This document shows, piece by piece, positions 16,528-24,840 of a stretch of DNA of 64,000 nucleotides. The position numbers and the translations under genes are program-made. The notes beneath the pieces are model-generated. The model had not been told where the DNA came from and made no database searches. It saw only the letters and a list, made by a program, of their open reading frames with translations. This stretch comes from Clostridium sp. CAG:465. Lineage in GTDB: Bacteria; Bacillota; Clostridia; TANB77; CAG-465. How positions within the stretch are numbered: the stretch's first letter is position 1; every line of letters starts with the position of its first letter. Where the stretch lies: NCBI GenBank assembly GCA_000433755.1, contig FR891275.1:29555-93554 (forward strand), in the 5' to 3' direction.

Positions 16528-17151
16528 ATGCAAATTGAAAAAATAAATAAAAATAAAGTAAAAATAATATTAACTCTTGAAGAACTAGAAAAAAGAGACG
16601 TTAATATAAAGGATATAGAAAAAAATAATGAAATTGCAAAAGAATTATTTTGCGATTTAATAGAGGAGTCAAATATTGATGAAGAGTTCGAATTTGACAA
16701 CTCACAACTATTAATTGAAGCAAGTTCAGATAATAATAATTTATTTATTGTAACAATAACTAAAGTAGATAATATGCCGGATTTAAAAAAGTATTCTTTA
16801 TTAGAAAAAAATTCAAAAGGTAAGAATAGATCAACTAAAAATTCAATTGACTACAAGGTAGATAGCTATATATATTCTTTTGAGAGTATCGATAATATTT
16901 TAGAAATGTGTACAAAATCACAATCAGAACTTTTATTTTGGGGTAAAAATAGTCTTTATAAATATAATGGTCTTTATTATGTTATTTTTGCTAAATCAAG
17001 TGTAAAAAACAAAAAATTCTTGAAGACTTTTATTTTCTTATCTGAATATTGCCAAAACTATTACTCTCAAGATATTTTCGCTACTGCTATAAAAGAAAAA
17101 TCAAATCTTATTATTGAAAATAATGCATTACAAAAATTAAGTAAATTTTAA
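16528..17151 (+). CDS. mecA: Adaptor protein MecA
   Basis: A 207-residue MecA-family protein. The N-terminal substrate-binding domain matches well: MQIEKINKNKVKIILTLEEL, EKRDVNIKDIEKNN, then KELFCDLIEES and an FDNSQLLIEAS strand. A Lys/Asn linker (about 95-110) leads to a C-terminal domain that normally binds the ClpC ATPase. MecA hands proteins such as ComK to ClpCP for degradation. AGGAGGTG precedes the ATG. comEA at 20.2 kb also belongs to competence, but nothing shows these are coregulated. Confidence 0.88.
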   Translation: MQIEKINKNKVKIILTLEELEKRDVNIKDIEKNNEIAKELFCDLIEESNIDEEFEFDNSQLLIEASSDNNNLFIVTITKVDNMPDLKKYSLLEKNSKGKNRSTKNSIDYKVDSYIYSFESIDNILEMCTKSQSELLFWGKNSLYKYNGLYYVIFAKSSVKNKKFLKTFIFLSEYCQNYYSQDIFATAIKEKSNLIIENNALQKLSKF

Positions 17152-17152
17152 A

Positions 17153-17176
17153 GGTAGTTTTTAACTATCTTTTTTT
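17153..17176 (+). terminator. Terminator of mecA
   Basis: Stem GGTAGTT/AACTATC (17153-17159 with 17163-17169, one G-T pair), then T7. Confidence 0.75.
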
Positions 17177-17552
17177 ACTGGAATTTTATAGGTTGTGTTC
17201 TCTTTGTATTACCTATTTTTATAATTTTAAAAGCAATAGATTCAACTTTTGATCTTAAATAATATACATATGGAGTTAAATCTAAACATCCAACAATATT
17301 TGCAGATTTTAAATTTGATGTTAAAATTATTAAGTCACTATGTTTATATTCTTTAGTTTTAAAATTAAAACTATTTTTATATATAAATTCAAGATCATTA
17401 GATATTATAATATATAAATCAAATTTCTTGCAAGTTTGTGAAACAAAGTTTATTTCAAACCCCTTATATTTATTTTTTTTAAGTTCACTTTTCAAATTTT
17501 TCCTAAGTTCTAACAATTCATTTTCTTTCTGGCATACTATTTTTAAATTCAT
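17175..17552 (-). CDS. Hypothetical protein, possible pseudo-receiver (CpaE N-terminal-like)
   Basis: A 125-residue soluble protein, MNLKIVCQKENELLELRKNL at the start. The pattern of strands (FEINFVS, FDLYIIIS, SDLIILTS) and the end (LTPYVYYLRSKVESIAFKIIKIG) recall a response-regulator receiver, but no phosphoacceptor Asp is in place. It lies 13 bases downstream of a CpaB-like gene; in tad/Flp pilus clusters the CpaE/TadZ protein begins with such an atypical receiver. The ATPase part of CpaE is absent. The assignment is inference from weak pattern plus context. A GGGGG site precedes the ATG. Confidence 0.5.
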   Translation of the reverse strand: MNLKIVCQKENELLELRKNLKSELKKNKYKGFEINFVSQTCKKFDLYIIISNDLEFIYKNSFNFKTKEYKHSDLIILTSNLKSANIVGCLDLTPYVYYLRSKVESIAFKIIKIGNTKRTQPIKFQ

Positions 17553-17565
17553 ATATTCCCCCTTA

Positions 17566-18177
17566 CTAATTTATTATTGATATTTTAATTTTTTCTTTAT
17601 CTTTCAAATTATTTATTGCCACAACCTTATCTCTTGGAGCATAAAGCATTATTTTGGATGCTTTATTACTACAATGAATACTATTTGCATTATCATCAAA
17701 CACATCAACAATCTGTACATTTTCTAAAACCATATTAGTTTGAATCTTATTGTCAAATTCCTGAGTAGAATATATATTAATAATTAAATTTTTACTTAAT
17801 TTACTATTAGTAACTATATCATCCTTATTCAAATCTAAAGAAATTAGCTCCTTTTCTTTCATATATTCGTACTCTTCCTTACTTATAAACATATCATTTG
17901 TAACAACTTGCCATTTAGTTAAATTTTTATTTAATAAAAAATTATCACTAAAATTATTTTTTATCATATTTATATCTTCATTATAACTTTTCTTTAATAT
18001 TTTAATTTTAATAACATCATTATTAGAGACACTATTTCCTCTTAAAATATCTTTATTTAAAACATACGCATCTATATAATTATTTCTTATTATGATATTT
18101 TTATATATAACATATGTAATAATATAACAAAAGAAAAAAACTGATATAAAAGCAATTAAAAGCTTTATTCTTCTCAT
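17566..18177 (-). CDS. CpaB-like SAF-domain protein
   Basis: A 203-residue protein with one N-terminal membrane span (RIKLLIAFISVFFFCYIITYVIY) and then an SAF-type segment (YVLNKDILRGNSVSNNDVIKIKI) as in CpaB/RcpC of Flp pilus assembly. The middle is Asn/Lys rich; the end (KIMLYAPRDKVVAINNL) matches the usual CpaB finish. CpaB proteins sit outside the membrane and help the pilus secretin or base. No pilin, TadA ATPase or TadB/C gene is in the window, so the pair here is an orphan. AAAGGAGG lies about 14 bases upstream of the ATG. Confidence 0.65.
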   Translation of the reverse strand: MRRIKLLIAFISVFFFCYIITYVIYKNIIIRNNYIDAYVLNKDILRGNSVSNNDVIKIKILKKSYNEDINMIKNNFSDNFLLNKNLTKWQVVTNDMFISKEEYEYMKEKELISLDLNKDDIVTNSKLSKNLIINIYSTQEFDNKIQTNMVLENVQIVDVFDDNANSIHCSNKASKIMLYAPRDKVVAINNLKDKEKIKISIIN

Positions 18178-18242
18178 CTATAAAACAAAAGTCCTCCTTT
18201 CATTCATAATAAATTTAAAATGGATATAAAATAGTAAAATAT

Positions 18243-18341
18243 TTAAGAAAAAATTTTCTTAGATTTTAAATTAATAAGTATTAAAGAAAAAATGTTTAAA
18301 GATACAAAAAATGAAAAAATAAATATTATTATATCATGTAT
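18243..18341 (-). CDS. Possible 32-residue hydrophobic peptide with ATA in start position
   Basis: Minus strand: a perfect GGGAGGTGA (18346-18354), then seven bases after GGAGG an ATA opens a frame of 32 codons ending TAA. The product would be (M)HDIIIFIFSFFVSLNIF..., one membrane span and a basic tail (NLKSKK), the size and shape of type I toxins or small membrane proteins. No ATG, GTG or TTG exists in this frame. The only ATG after the SD gives ATG-ATA-TAA. So either ATA is used, the start has mutated, or this is a chance frame. Confidence 0.35.
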   Translation of the reverse strand: MHDIIIFIFSFFVSLNIFSLILINLKSKKIFS

Positions 18342-18481
18342 TTTATCACCTCCCTTAAAAAGAATATACCACTCATTTATGCTAAAGTCAAGAAAATTTC
18401 ATCGCATATTATGACACAAAATTTATAAATTTAAAAATCAACAACTACATATAAAATTTTATCATATTTTGTCGTTTTTTA

Positions 18482-18510
18482 TTGAATAATTTACTACATT
18501 TTGATATACT
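18482..18510 (+). promoter_or_regulatory. Promoter of the HD-GYP regulator
   Basis: -35 TTGAAT (18482-18487), 17-base spacer, -10 TATACT (18505-18510), 19 bases before the ATG. Confidence 0.75.
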
Positions 18511-18529
18511 CTAAATACTAGGTGATATT

Positions 18530-19540
18530 ATGAATCAAGACAATAAAAGATCAAAGATATTAATTATAGATGACGATGTAAACATGATGGAAATGCTTTC
18601 CATAGTTCTAAAAAAATATAACTGTGATGTATCAATTTACACAGAACCTGTATCTGCAATAGAAGAATTAAAGTCAAATGAATACGATATACTTCTACTT
18701 AATTTCTTAATGTCTCCAGTTAATGGAGATAGAATTGTAAAATTAGTTCGTGAATTTAATAAAGAAATATATATCATTCTAATGTCAACTCATTCTGACC
18801 TTGCTCCATCTATTGAGTTAATGCAAAAATTAGAAATACAAGCATACTTTGAAAAAAGTTCAAGGTTTGATGAATTAATTATGCTAATACAAGGTGGCTT
18901 AAAATACTTAGAACAAGTTGAAAAAATTAAAAACTACAGCTTAAGATTAGAAAATTCATTAATTGATTTTGCAAAAATATTATTAAATACTATTGGTGCT
19001 AAAGATCATTATACAGAAGAACACTCAAAAAGGGTTTCTTTATTTGCGGAAAAATTTGGAAAATATATAGGATTATCTGACAATGATATAATAAAATTAA
19101 AAAGAGCTGGACTTTTTCATGATATTGGGAAAATAGGAATTACAGATTCTATTCTTTTAAAAGAAGGAAAACTTACAGATCAAGAATATGAAATTATAAA
19201 ATCTCATCCTATAATTGGAGCAAATATTTTTGAGTCTTCTTCATTATTTAAAGATATTGCTCAAATTATTTTATCACATCATGAAAGAATTGATGGAACA
19301 GGCTATCCAAATAAATTAAGTGGAGATGAAATTCCATTTCTTGCTAAAGTTCTAACATTATGTGACTGTTTTGATGCAATTGTTTCAAAAAGGCCATATA
19401 AGAATGAAACTACAGTGGAAATTGGAATTGATCAAATAAAGAAAGGTATTAATACACAATTTGATAAAGAACTTGCAAATAAATTTATTAAATTTGTAAA
19501 AAGTAACCGTATTACAATCGATGAAATATTAAAAATATAG
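18530..19540 (+). CDS. Response regulator-like HD-GYP protein with degenerate receiver
   Basis: A 336-residue protein: receiver domain (about 8-125), short coiled linker, HD-GYP domain (about 145-330). The receiver keeps the acidic pocket D14-D16 and the Thr/Ser and Lys positions (MST, FEKSS), but the phosphoacceptor is Asn (N58 in DILLLNFLM), so normal phosphorylation should not occur. The HD-GYP domain is complete: FHDIGK, SHP, HHERIDGTGYP and CDCFDA. HD-GYP enzymes break down cyclic-di-GMP. The gene is monocistronic with its own promoter and a following terminator. Confidence 0.92.
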   Translation: MNQDNKRSKILIIDDDVNMMEMLSIVLKKYNCDVSIYTEPVSAIEELKSNEYDILLLNFLMSPVNGDRIVKLVREFNKEIYIILMSTHSDLAPSIELMQKLEIQAYFEKSSRFDELIMLIQGGLKYLEQVEKIKNYSLRLENSLIDFAKILLNTIGAKDHYTEEHSKRVSLFAEKFGKYIGLSDNDIIKLKRAGLFHDIGKIGITDSILLKEGKLTDQEYEIIKSHPIIGANIFESSSLFKDIAQIILSHHERIDGTGYPNKLSGDEIPFLAKVLTLCDCFDAIVSKRPYKNETTVEIGIDQIKKGINTQFDKELANKFIKFVKSNRITIDEILKI

Positions 19541-19568
19541 CATACTTTATATTAGTATGCTATTTTTT
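19538..19568. terminator. Terminator after the HD-GYP gene
   Basis: Stem TAGCATACT/AGTATGCTA (19538-19546 with 19554-19562) followed by T6; the stop codon is part of the stem. It also lies just past the convergent 210-residue gene. Confidence 0.8.
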
Positions 19569-20199
19569 ATTCAATATACATTGCCAAAGGTTTTACAACT
19601 TTTTTTGAATTTTCTAGGCAATTTATAATATAACCAACAACATTTATTTTACAAGACATACTACTTAATAAATTTATATCAGCATGAAGTTTTTCTTTAT
19701 CATACCATATACATGTATCATCAATTCTAAAAAAGCCATCCTTTTCAAAGCTATTATTTTCTTTTACATTTTCATCTCTTGTTTCATAGATAGTAATAAA
19801 ACCTGAACCTTCGTATAATCTATTATTGATATCTCTATTTTTCATTTGTTCTACCTTTATTATTAATTTATGATAAAAGCCAATATTTTTCATATCGCTT
19901 ATATCAGATATATTTATATATTTTCTTTCTGTTTGAATATTACAAGACACACCTTTATCCATTCCAAATCTTATTTTTTCACTATTAAAGCTTCCCTCTT
20001 TATTTTTGCTTTTTTCAGTATCCTTAAATATCTCACAATTATTTCCATTCTCGATACAAGGATCAACCACAAGTTTATTGTTATTAGAATAACTTTTTAT
20101 AACAGAATATTCAATTACATCTATATCAAAATCAAGTTCTCCTATTGAACCAAGTATAGTTCTTAAAAAAGGCTTATCTAAATATATATAGTATCTCAT
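19567..20199 (-). CDS. Hypothetical protein, 210 residues
   Basis: A soluble-looking protein with no signal peptide or membrane segment. It begins MRYYIYLDKPFLRTILGSIG and has a central region rich in Asn, Lys and Glu, then several predicted strands (GFYHKLIIKVEQM, SGFITIYETRD) and a KINVVGYIIN end. GGTGAA precedes the ATG. The opening YIYLD..FLRT pattern suggests a conserved clostridial family, but I cannot name it. It is downstream of comEA on the same strand, 28 bases away, so they may be cotranscribed. Confidence 0.7.
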   Translation of the reverse strand: MRYYIYLDKPFLRTILGSIGELDFDIDVIEYSVIKSYSNNNKLVVDPCIENGNNCEIFKDTEKSKNKEGSFNSEKIRFGMDKGVSCNIQTERKYINISDISDMKNIGFYHKLIIKVEQMKNRDINNRLYEGSGFITIYETRDENVKENNSFEKDGFFRIDDTCIWYDKEKLHADINLLSSMSCKINVVGYIINCLENSKKVVKPLAMYIE

Positions 20200-20227
20200 A
20201 TTTTCACCTATTACAGTATATGAGGTC

Positions 20228-20809
20228 TTAAACGCATATATAATCTTTTATATTATTAAACTTTGCTTCTCCAATTCCTGGTACATTCATTATATCCTCT
20301 ATCTCCTTAAATTTATTTTTATTTCTATAATTTATTATTTTATTTGCCGTTGCTTCACCTATACCATTTAAACTTGTTAGTTCATCTTTTGTAGCTGTAT
20401 TAATATTTATTTTTTCCTGTACATTTATATCACTTTCATTAGTATCTTCAATACTCTCCGTATTTAAATTTTCTTCCTTTTTAGGAATAATAATTTTATC
20501 TGAATCATTTAATTTTTGAGCTGGATTAATTTTAGATACATCAGCCTCTTCAGTAATTCCTCCACAAATATTAATTAAATCAGTTATTCTAGAGTCTTTT
20601 TTTAAATAATACACTCCTGTATTTTTTACTTCTCCTGAAATATACACACCTATTCTATCATCATTTTTTGAAATATTGGATGAATTTACAGAAAAACTTG
20701 CTTTTCTTTCATTATCTTGAATATATATTGATATACCAGATATTATAAATATACATATAAATACAATTTGAATTTTATATTTCAGTATAAATTTTATTAT
20801 TTTTGACAT
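20228..20809 (-). CDS. comEA: ComEA-like DNA-binding protein
   Basis: A 193-residue protein: N-terminal membrane span (about 10-25), an SLBB-type domain (IGVYISGEVKNTGVYYLKKDSRI, about 50-100), a Ser/Glu/Asp linker, and a C-terminal helix-hairpin-helix pair (INTATKDELTSLNGIGEATA, then VPGIGEAKFNNIKDYI). This is the standard membrane-anchored receptor that binds double-stranded DNA during uptake. AAAGGAGG precedes the ATG. comEC is not next to it in the window. Confidence 0.93.
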   Translation of the reverse strand: MSKIIKFILKYKIQIVFICIFIISGISIYIQDNERKASFSVNSSNISKNDDRIGVYISGEVKNTGVYYLKKDSRITDLINICGGITEEADVSKINPAQKLNDSDKIIIPKKEENLNTESIEDTNESDINVQEKININTATKDELTSLNGIGEATANKIINYRNKNKFKEIEDIMNVPGIGEAKFNNIKDYICV

Positions 20810-20878
20810 GCAATCGCCTCCTTTTTATTTATTTTTTTTAAATTATAATATATAATATTAATTAGTTTGAGGTGTAAA

Positions 20879-22150
20879 ATGAATATTAAAAAATTTAGAA
20901 AAAAGATGATCCTTATATTTTCTTTACTATTTATATATTTTTATACTTGCAATATAGCATATGCAGATACTATTCCAGAAAATAATCCAAGATTATACTG
21001 TAATAACAATATCTTAATGGATGCAGAATCAGGAAATATATTATATGAAAAAAATGGGTACGCTAAAATTTATCCTGCAAGTACTACAAAAGTATTAACC
21101 GCTATATTAGTTTTAGAAAATTTACCATTAGATGAAAAAATTGTTGCATCTAAAAATGCTATAAATTCTGTTCCACTTGAAAGTTCAGTAATGGGAATAA
21201 AAAAAGAAGAAATTTTTTCCGTCGAAAATCTATTATATGGTTTACTTTTATCATCTGGAAATGACGCAGCAATTGTTCTTGCTGAAGCAGTAAGCGGTAA
21301 TGTTAATGACTTTGTAACTTTGATGAATACAAAAGCAAAAGAAATTGGTTGTCTTAATACACATTTTTCAAATCCACACGGATTTTATGATGATAATCAC
21401 TATTCCACTCCATACGACATGGCTTTAATATTAAAGTATGCTATGAAATTTGATGAATTTAAAAAAATAGTTGAATCTAAATCATTCGAATTACCTAGTA
21501 CAAACAAAACTCCAAATACAAGAATAATAAAAAATACAAATAAATTAATTGATGAAAATTCTAATACATTCTATAAATATGCTTTAGGTGGTAAAACTGG
21601 ATACACTATAGAATCAAGAGGAACGTATATTGGTTATTCAAAAAATGGTAATAAAATTTTAATAGTTGGTAATTTTGATGGCTCACAAAATATAAATGGG
21701 AAAAATGCAAGATTTCTTGATGCAATTAGTTTATGTGATTATGGATTTTTTAATTTTGATAAAGAGAAAATAGTTACAAAAGATACTTTTAATTTTTCAT
21801 TTATAGATAAAAATACTAATACAAAGTCATCTATTTCTCTTAAAGATGATATTTATTCACTGACAAGGAAAAACAACTATATTACTATTACGCCGACACT
21901 AAATTTATCAGATACAAATAATATTAAAATCAATTTAAAAATAAAAGGAAATAATTTAGATATAAATAACACTTATGACTCAATTTGTTCTTCTTCAAAT
22001 TATTTTTCTTTAAAAAATATTTTAAGCGAAAACTTCTCATACATAATACTTAGTATTTTAATAATTATATTATACATATTAATTAAAAAACTAAGAATAA
22101 ATAATAAAACAATAAAGAATAAATATAACAATAGAACAAAAGTTAAATAA
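20879..22150 (+). CDS. D-alanyl-D-alanine carboxypeptidase (peptidase S11)
   Basis: A 423-residue penicillin-binding protein of DacA/DacF type. Signal peptide: MNIKKFRKKMILIFSLLF... ending near AYA. Active-site motifs: STTK in YPASTTKVLTA (about residue 65), SGND, and KTG in GGKTGYT. A C-terminal membrane span (SYIILSILIIILYILIKKL) and a basic tail replace the amphipathic anchor of DacA. It trims the fifth D-Ala from peptidoglycan stems. Start ATG at 20879 behind GAGGTG; a TTG at 20867 lies in that site. An AT dinucleotide tract follows the stop. Confidence 0.94.
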   Translation: MNIKKFRKKMILIFSLLFIYFYTCNIAYADTIPENNPRLYCNNNILMDAESGNILYEKNGYAKIYPASTTKVLTAILVLENLPLDEKIVASKNAINSVPLESSVMGIKKEEIFSVENLLYGLLLSSGNDAAIVLAEAVSGNVNDFVTLMNTKAKEIGCLNTHFSNPHGFYDDNHYSTPYDMALILKYAMKFDEFKKIVESKSFELPSTNKTPNTRIIKNTNKLIDENSNTFYKYALGGKTGYTIESRGTYIGYSKNGNKILIVGNFDGSQNINGKNARFLDAISLCDYGFFNFDKEKIVTKDTFNFSFIDKNTNTKSSISLKDDIYSLTRKNNYITITPTLNLSDTNNIKINLKIKGNNLDINNTYDSICSSSNYFSLKNILSENFSYIILSILIIILYILIKKLRINNKTIKNKYNNRTKVK

Positions 22151-22174
22151 ATATATATATATATATATATATAT
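22151..22174. repeat. (AT)12 dinucleotide tract
   Basis: Twelve uninterrupted AT units start directly after the carboxypeptidase stop codon and run into the terminator. It is a candidate for length variation between strains but no functional role is visible. Confidence 0.9.
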
Positions 22175-22175
22175 T

Positions 22176-22210
22176 ATTCAGTCTGCCATTAATAGTCTAG
22201 CAGACTGAAT
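22176..22210. terminator. Bidirectional terminator between convergent genes
   Basis: An 11-bp perfect stem ATTCAGTCTGC/GCAGACTGAAT with a 13-base loop, followed by ATATTTTTA. It lies between the carboxypeptidase and the LCP gene. Confidence 0.8.
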
Positions 22211-22216
22211 ATATTT

Positions 22217-23182
22217 TTAGTTAGCAGTATTACTCTGTGTTGTCGTTTCTTCAGAAGAATTATCAACTAATTTATTTTTTACTAATTCTTTAGTTTTTTC
22301 TTTATCCATAACAAAATATGAAATATTATTTATATATTTTGCTTCACCAGGTGCAGTGCATGATGAAATGTTGGAAGTATCTATCTTCATAGCATCTGTT
22401 GAATACTTAAGAGCTTCTCTAGCTGTAATATTTGTATCAGTATTATCTAAAGCAACGTTTATTAAGTCTGGAATTTTAGTCAAATTTTTTGCAGATAATA
22501 CGGTAGATATAAAATTCTTGATAAACTGCTGCTGTACTTCAGTTCTTTGTAAATCTCCTCTAGCATATCCTGAACCATCATTTCCCTTTCTATATCTTAC
22601 AAATTGTTCTGCTTGTTTTCCATTTAATACCTGTGTTCCTTTTTTTAAGTCAATATGTAAATTCTGAGTTGGATCATCATATTTCATTCTAACCGGAACA
22701 TCTACTTCAACGCCACCAACTTTATCAACAATGTCAATCAACATTTTTGAATCAAATATTAAATAATAATCTATATCTACCCCTATTAATTCTTCAATTT
22801 GCTCAACAAATGCTTGTGTATTTTTCCCTCTATATAAAGAATTTAATTTGTGCCCTACACAATACTCATTAGTAATATATGTATCCCTTGGAATTGACAT
22901 CATTGCTACCTTACCTGTTTCAACGTTATAATTTACATACATCATTGTATCTGTTAAATTTTGATTAGTTCCTACAATTAAAGCATTTATTTCACTTTTC
23001 TTTTTTGTTGATACTTTACTATCATTACTTCCGGCTTGAGTAGCAAGTGAATCTTCACCTATAACCCTATTTACTGCATATATACTAGTCCAAAGGACTA
23101 CACCAATAGCAAAAATAACAATAAAAAACGTAGTTAATTTTTGATATATATTCTTCTTTTTCTTTTTATTTTTCTTACCCAT
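22217..23182 (-). CDS. LytR-CpsA-Psr (LCP) family wall polymer ligase, copy 2
   Basis: A 321-residue protein: very basic N-terminus (MGKKNKKKKKN), one membrane span, and an extracellular LCP domain with the conserved residues in MMSIPRDTYI, GGVEVDVP, and QAEQFVRYR followed by RGDLQRTEVQQQFI. LCP proteins transfer polymers such as teichoic acid or capsule from undecaprenyl carriers to peptidoglycan. It is 9 bases downstream of a close paralogue; the two agree across the whole LCP domain, so they are a tandem duplication. Confidence 0.93.
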   Translation of the reverse strand: MGKKNKKKKKNIYQKLTTFFIVIFAIGVVLWTSIYAVNRVIGEDSLATQAGSNDSKVSTKKKSEINALIVGTNQNLTDTMMYVNYNVETGKVAMMSIPRDTYITNEYCVGHKLNSLYRGKNTQAFVEQIEELIGVDIDYYLIFDSKMLIDIVDKVGGVEVDVPVRMKYDDPTQNLHIDLKKGTQVLNGKQAEQFVRYRKGNDGSGYARGDLQRTEVQQQFIKNFISTVLSAKNLTKIPDLINVALDNTDTNITAREALKYSTDAMKIDTSNISSCTAPGEAKYINNISYFVMDKEKTKELVKNKLVDNSSEETTTQSNTAN

Positions 23183-23191
23183 ATCTAAATA

Positions 23192-24181
23192 TTAAACTCC
23201 TTCTGCATTGTCAATGTTATCTGAATTTGTACCATCACTTGGAAATTTGGTTTTTATTATATTCTGAGCTTCAGATTTGTTTAATATATAAAACGACATC
23301 CAATTTGATGATTTATCTCCCACATCCTTTAAATCACCTGGAGCAGTGCATGAATACATTCCTGATATATCAATTTTTGAGGCATCTGTAATGTATTTTG
23401 TTGCCTCCCTAGCAGTTATATTAGTTTCTGTATTCTTTAATCCTATATTAATTAAATCAGGTATTTTTGAAATATTCTTAGCAGATAAAACTTGTGAGAT
23501 AAATGATTTTATAAAATCTTGTTGTACTTCTGTCCTTTGAACATCTCCCATAGGATAGCCAACTGTCATATCATTGTTATGTCTAAATCTAACAAAGCCC
23601 TCAGCTTGTTCGCCATTTAAAACCTGTTTACCAGGCTGCAAATCAATATGCAAATCTTGACTTCCATCGTCATACTTCATTCTAATTGGAACATCAACTT
23701 CCACTCCACCTATAGCATCAACCATTTCTTTTAACATAGAAGCATCAAACACTAAGTAATAATCGATATTTACATCTAACATGTTTTCAACCTGGTTTAC
23801 AAGCGACATTATTCCTTTACTTTGATACATATAATTGATTTTATATACAGAGCTTAATGTTGGATTAGATACAATGGATGTATCCCTAGGAATTGACATC
23901 ATTCCAATTTTTCCAGTTTCAACATTGTATTTTAAATATATAATTGTATCTGTCAATTCTTCATTTTTTCCACATATAAGTGCGTTTATAACTTTTTTCT
24001 TTGATGATGAACTAACGGTAATAATATTTCCGTTTTCATCTAACTTTTCATCTTCTCCAATAATTGCGTAATTTACAGCATATATTATTCCCCATAAAGC
24101 CATGCATATTATACTAACAATTACCAGTACAATTGTTATAATTTGTATATAATTTTTTTTAGATTTTACTTTCTTTGACAT
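23192..24181 (-). CDS. LytR-CpsA-Psr (LCP) family wall polymer ligase, copy 1
   Basis: A 329-residue paralogue of the next gene: short basic N-terminus, one membrane span (about 12-35), and an LCP domain with MMSIPRDTSI, GGVEVDVPIRM, GEQAEGFVRFR and a GDVQRTEVQQDFI stretch. Compared with its neighbour it has a longer insertion near the polymer pocket (SSVYKINYMYQSKG). The acidic tail (PSDGTNSDNIDN) is different. It lies 10 bases downstream of cvpA and probably shares its transcript. Confidence 0.93.
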   Translation of the reverse strand: MSKKVKSKKNYIQIITIVLVIVSIICMALWGIIYAVNYAIIGEDEKLDENGNIITVSSSSKKKVINALICGKNEELTDTIIYLKYNVETGKIGMMSIPRDTSIVSNPTLSSVYKINYMYQSKGIMSLVNQVENMLDVNIDYYLVFDASMLKEMVDAIGGVEVDVPIRMKYDDGSQDLHIDLQPGKQVLNGEQAEGFVRFRHNNDMTVGYPMGDVQRTEVQQDFIKSFISQVLSAKNISKIPDLINIGLKNTETNITAREATKYITDASKIDISGMYSCTAPGDLKDVGDKSSNWMSFYILNKSEAQNIIKTKFPSDGTNSDNIDNAEGV

Positions 24182-24191
24182 AAATACCTCT

Positions 24192-24827
24192 TTACACCTT
24201 TATATTTCTATTAATAATCTTTAATAACACGTTATTATTATACATCATTTTTGTAATATTAGTTTGTTCTATTTTATTTTTAATTTGCATTTTACTTGAT
24301 GGTAATTCGGATAAAAGGGCAACGGCAGCTAAAATAATGTATATTATAACAATCGTCTTTAGTGTACCTAAAGCCAATCCTCCAATTTTATTTATACTTT
24401 TTAAAATTGGCAAATCAAATACCAAATTTAAAACTGATTTTAAAATAAATATTATAACAAATGATATTATAAATGTTATAATAAAGCTTATACCTCTTAA
24501 TATAAACATCGTAATATTATTAGCTTGATATTCCTTTTGTTCATCAGATATTATTCCATTTATAATCTTGCTATACATTGTATTATCTTCAGTTCCATTT
24601 TTTCTGTTTTCAACTGTATCATTTATACATTGATATACATTATCATAAATATTTTTTCCTATGTTACCACTTTTAAGTAGATTTGCAATAGGATTTTGTA
24701 ATATAAGTGATAATATAATTGCAATTATTATTGCCACGAAACCTACTAAAACGCTTATTAATCCTTTTTTATATCCTAAATAAGCTCCTAGTGAAACAAT
24801 CAAAATCAAAACTACATCTATAACCAT
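24192..24827 (-). CDS. cvpA: CvpA family membrane protein
   Basis: A 211-residue protein with four membrane segments: the first three residues run straight into VIDVVLILIVSLGAYLGYKKGLI, the classic CvpA opening, and further spans at about 25-45, 110-130 and 150-165. The GGLALGTLKTIVIIYII stretch is also typical. CvpA proteins are linked to envelope homeostasis, and to colicin V production in E. coli; the biochemical role is not settled. It lies between a DUF5711-like gene and the two LCP genes on one strand with short gaps. Confidence 0.88.
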   Translation of the reverse strand: MVIDVVLILIVSLGAYLGYKKGLISVLVGFVAIIIAIILSLILQNPIANLLKSGNIGKNIYDNVYQCINDTVENRKNGTEDNTMYSKIINGIISDEQKEYQANNITMFILRGISFIITFIISFVIIFILKSVLNLVFDLPILKSINKIGGLALGTLKTIVIIYIILAAVALLSELPSSKMQIKNKIEQTNITKMMYNNNVLLKIINRNIKV

Positions 24828-24840
24828 AATTAACCTCGTT

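Noticed and set aside
22151..22174. AT repeat as a phase-variation switch
   Set aside because: It lies between a stop codon and a terminator, so length changes would not alter a coding frame or an evident promoter.
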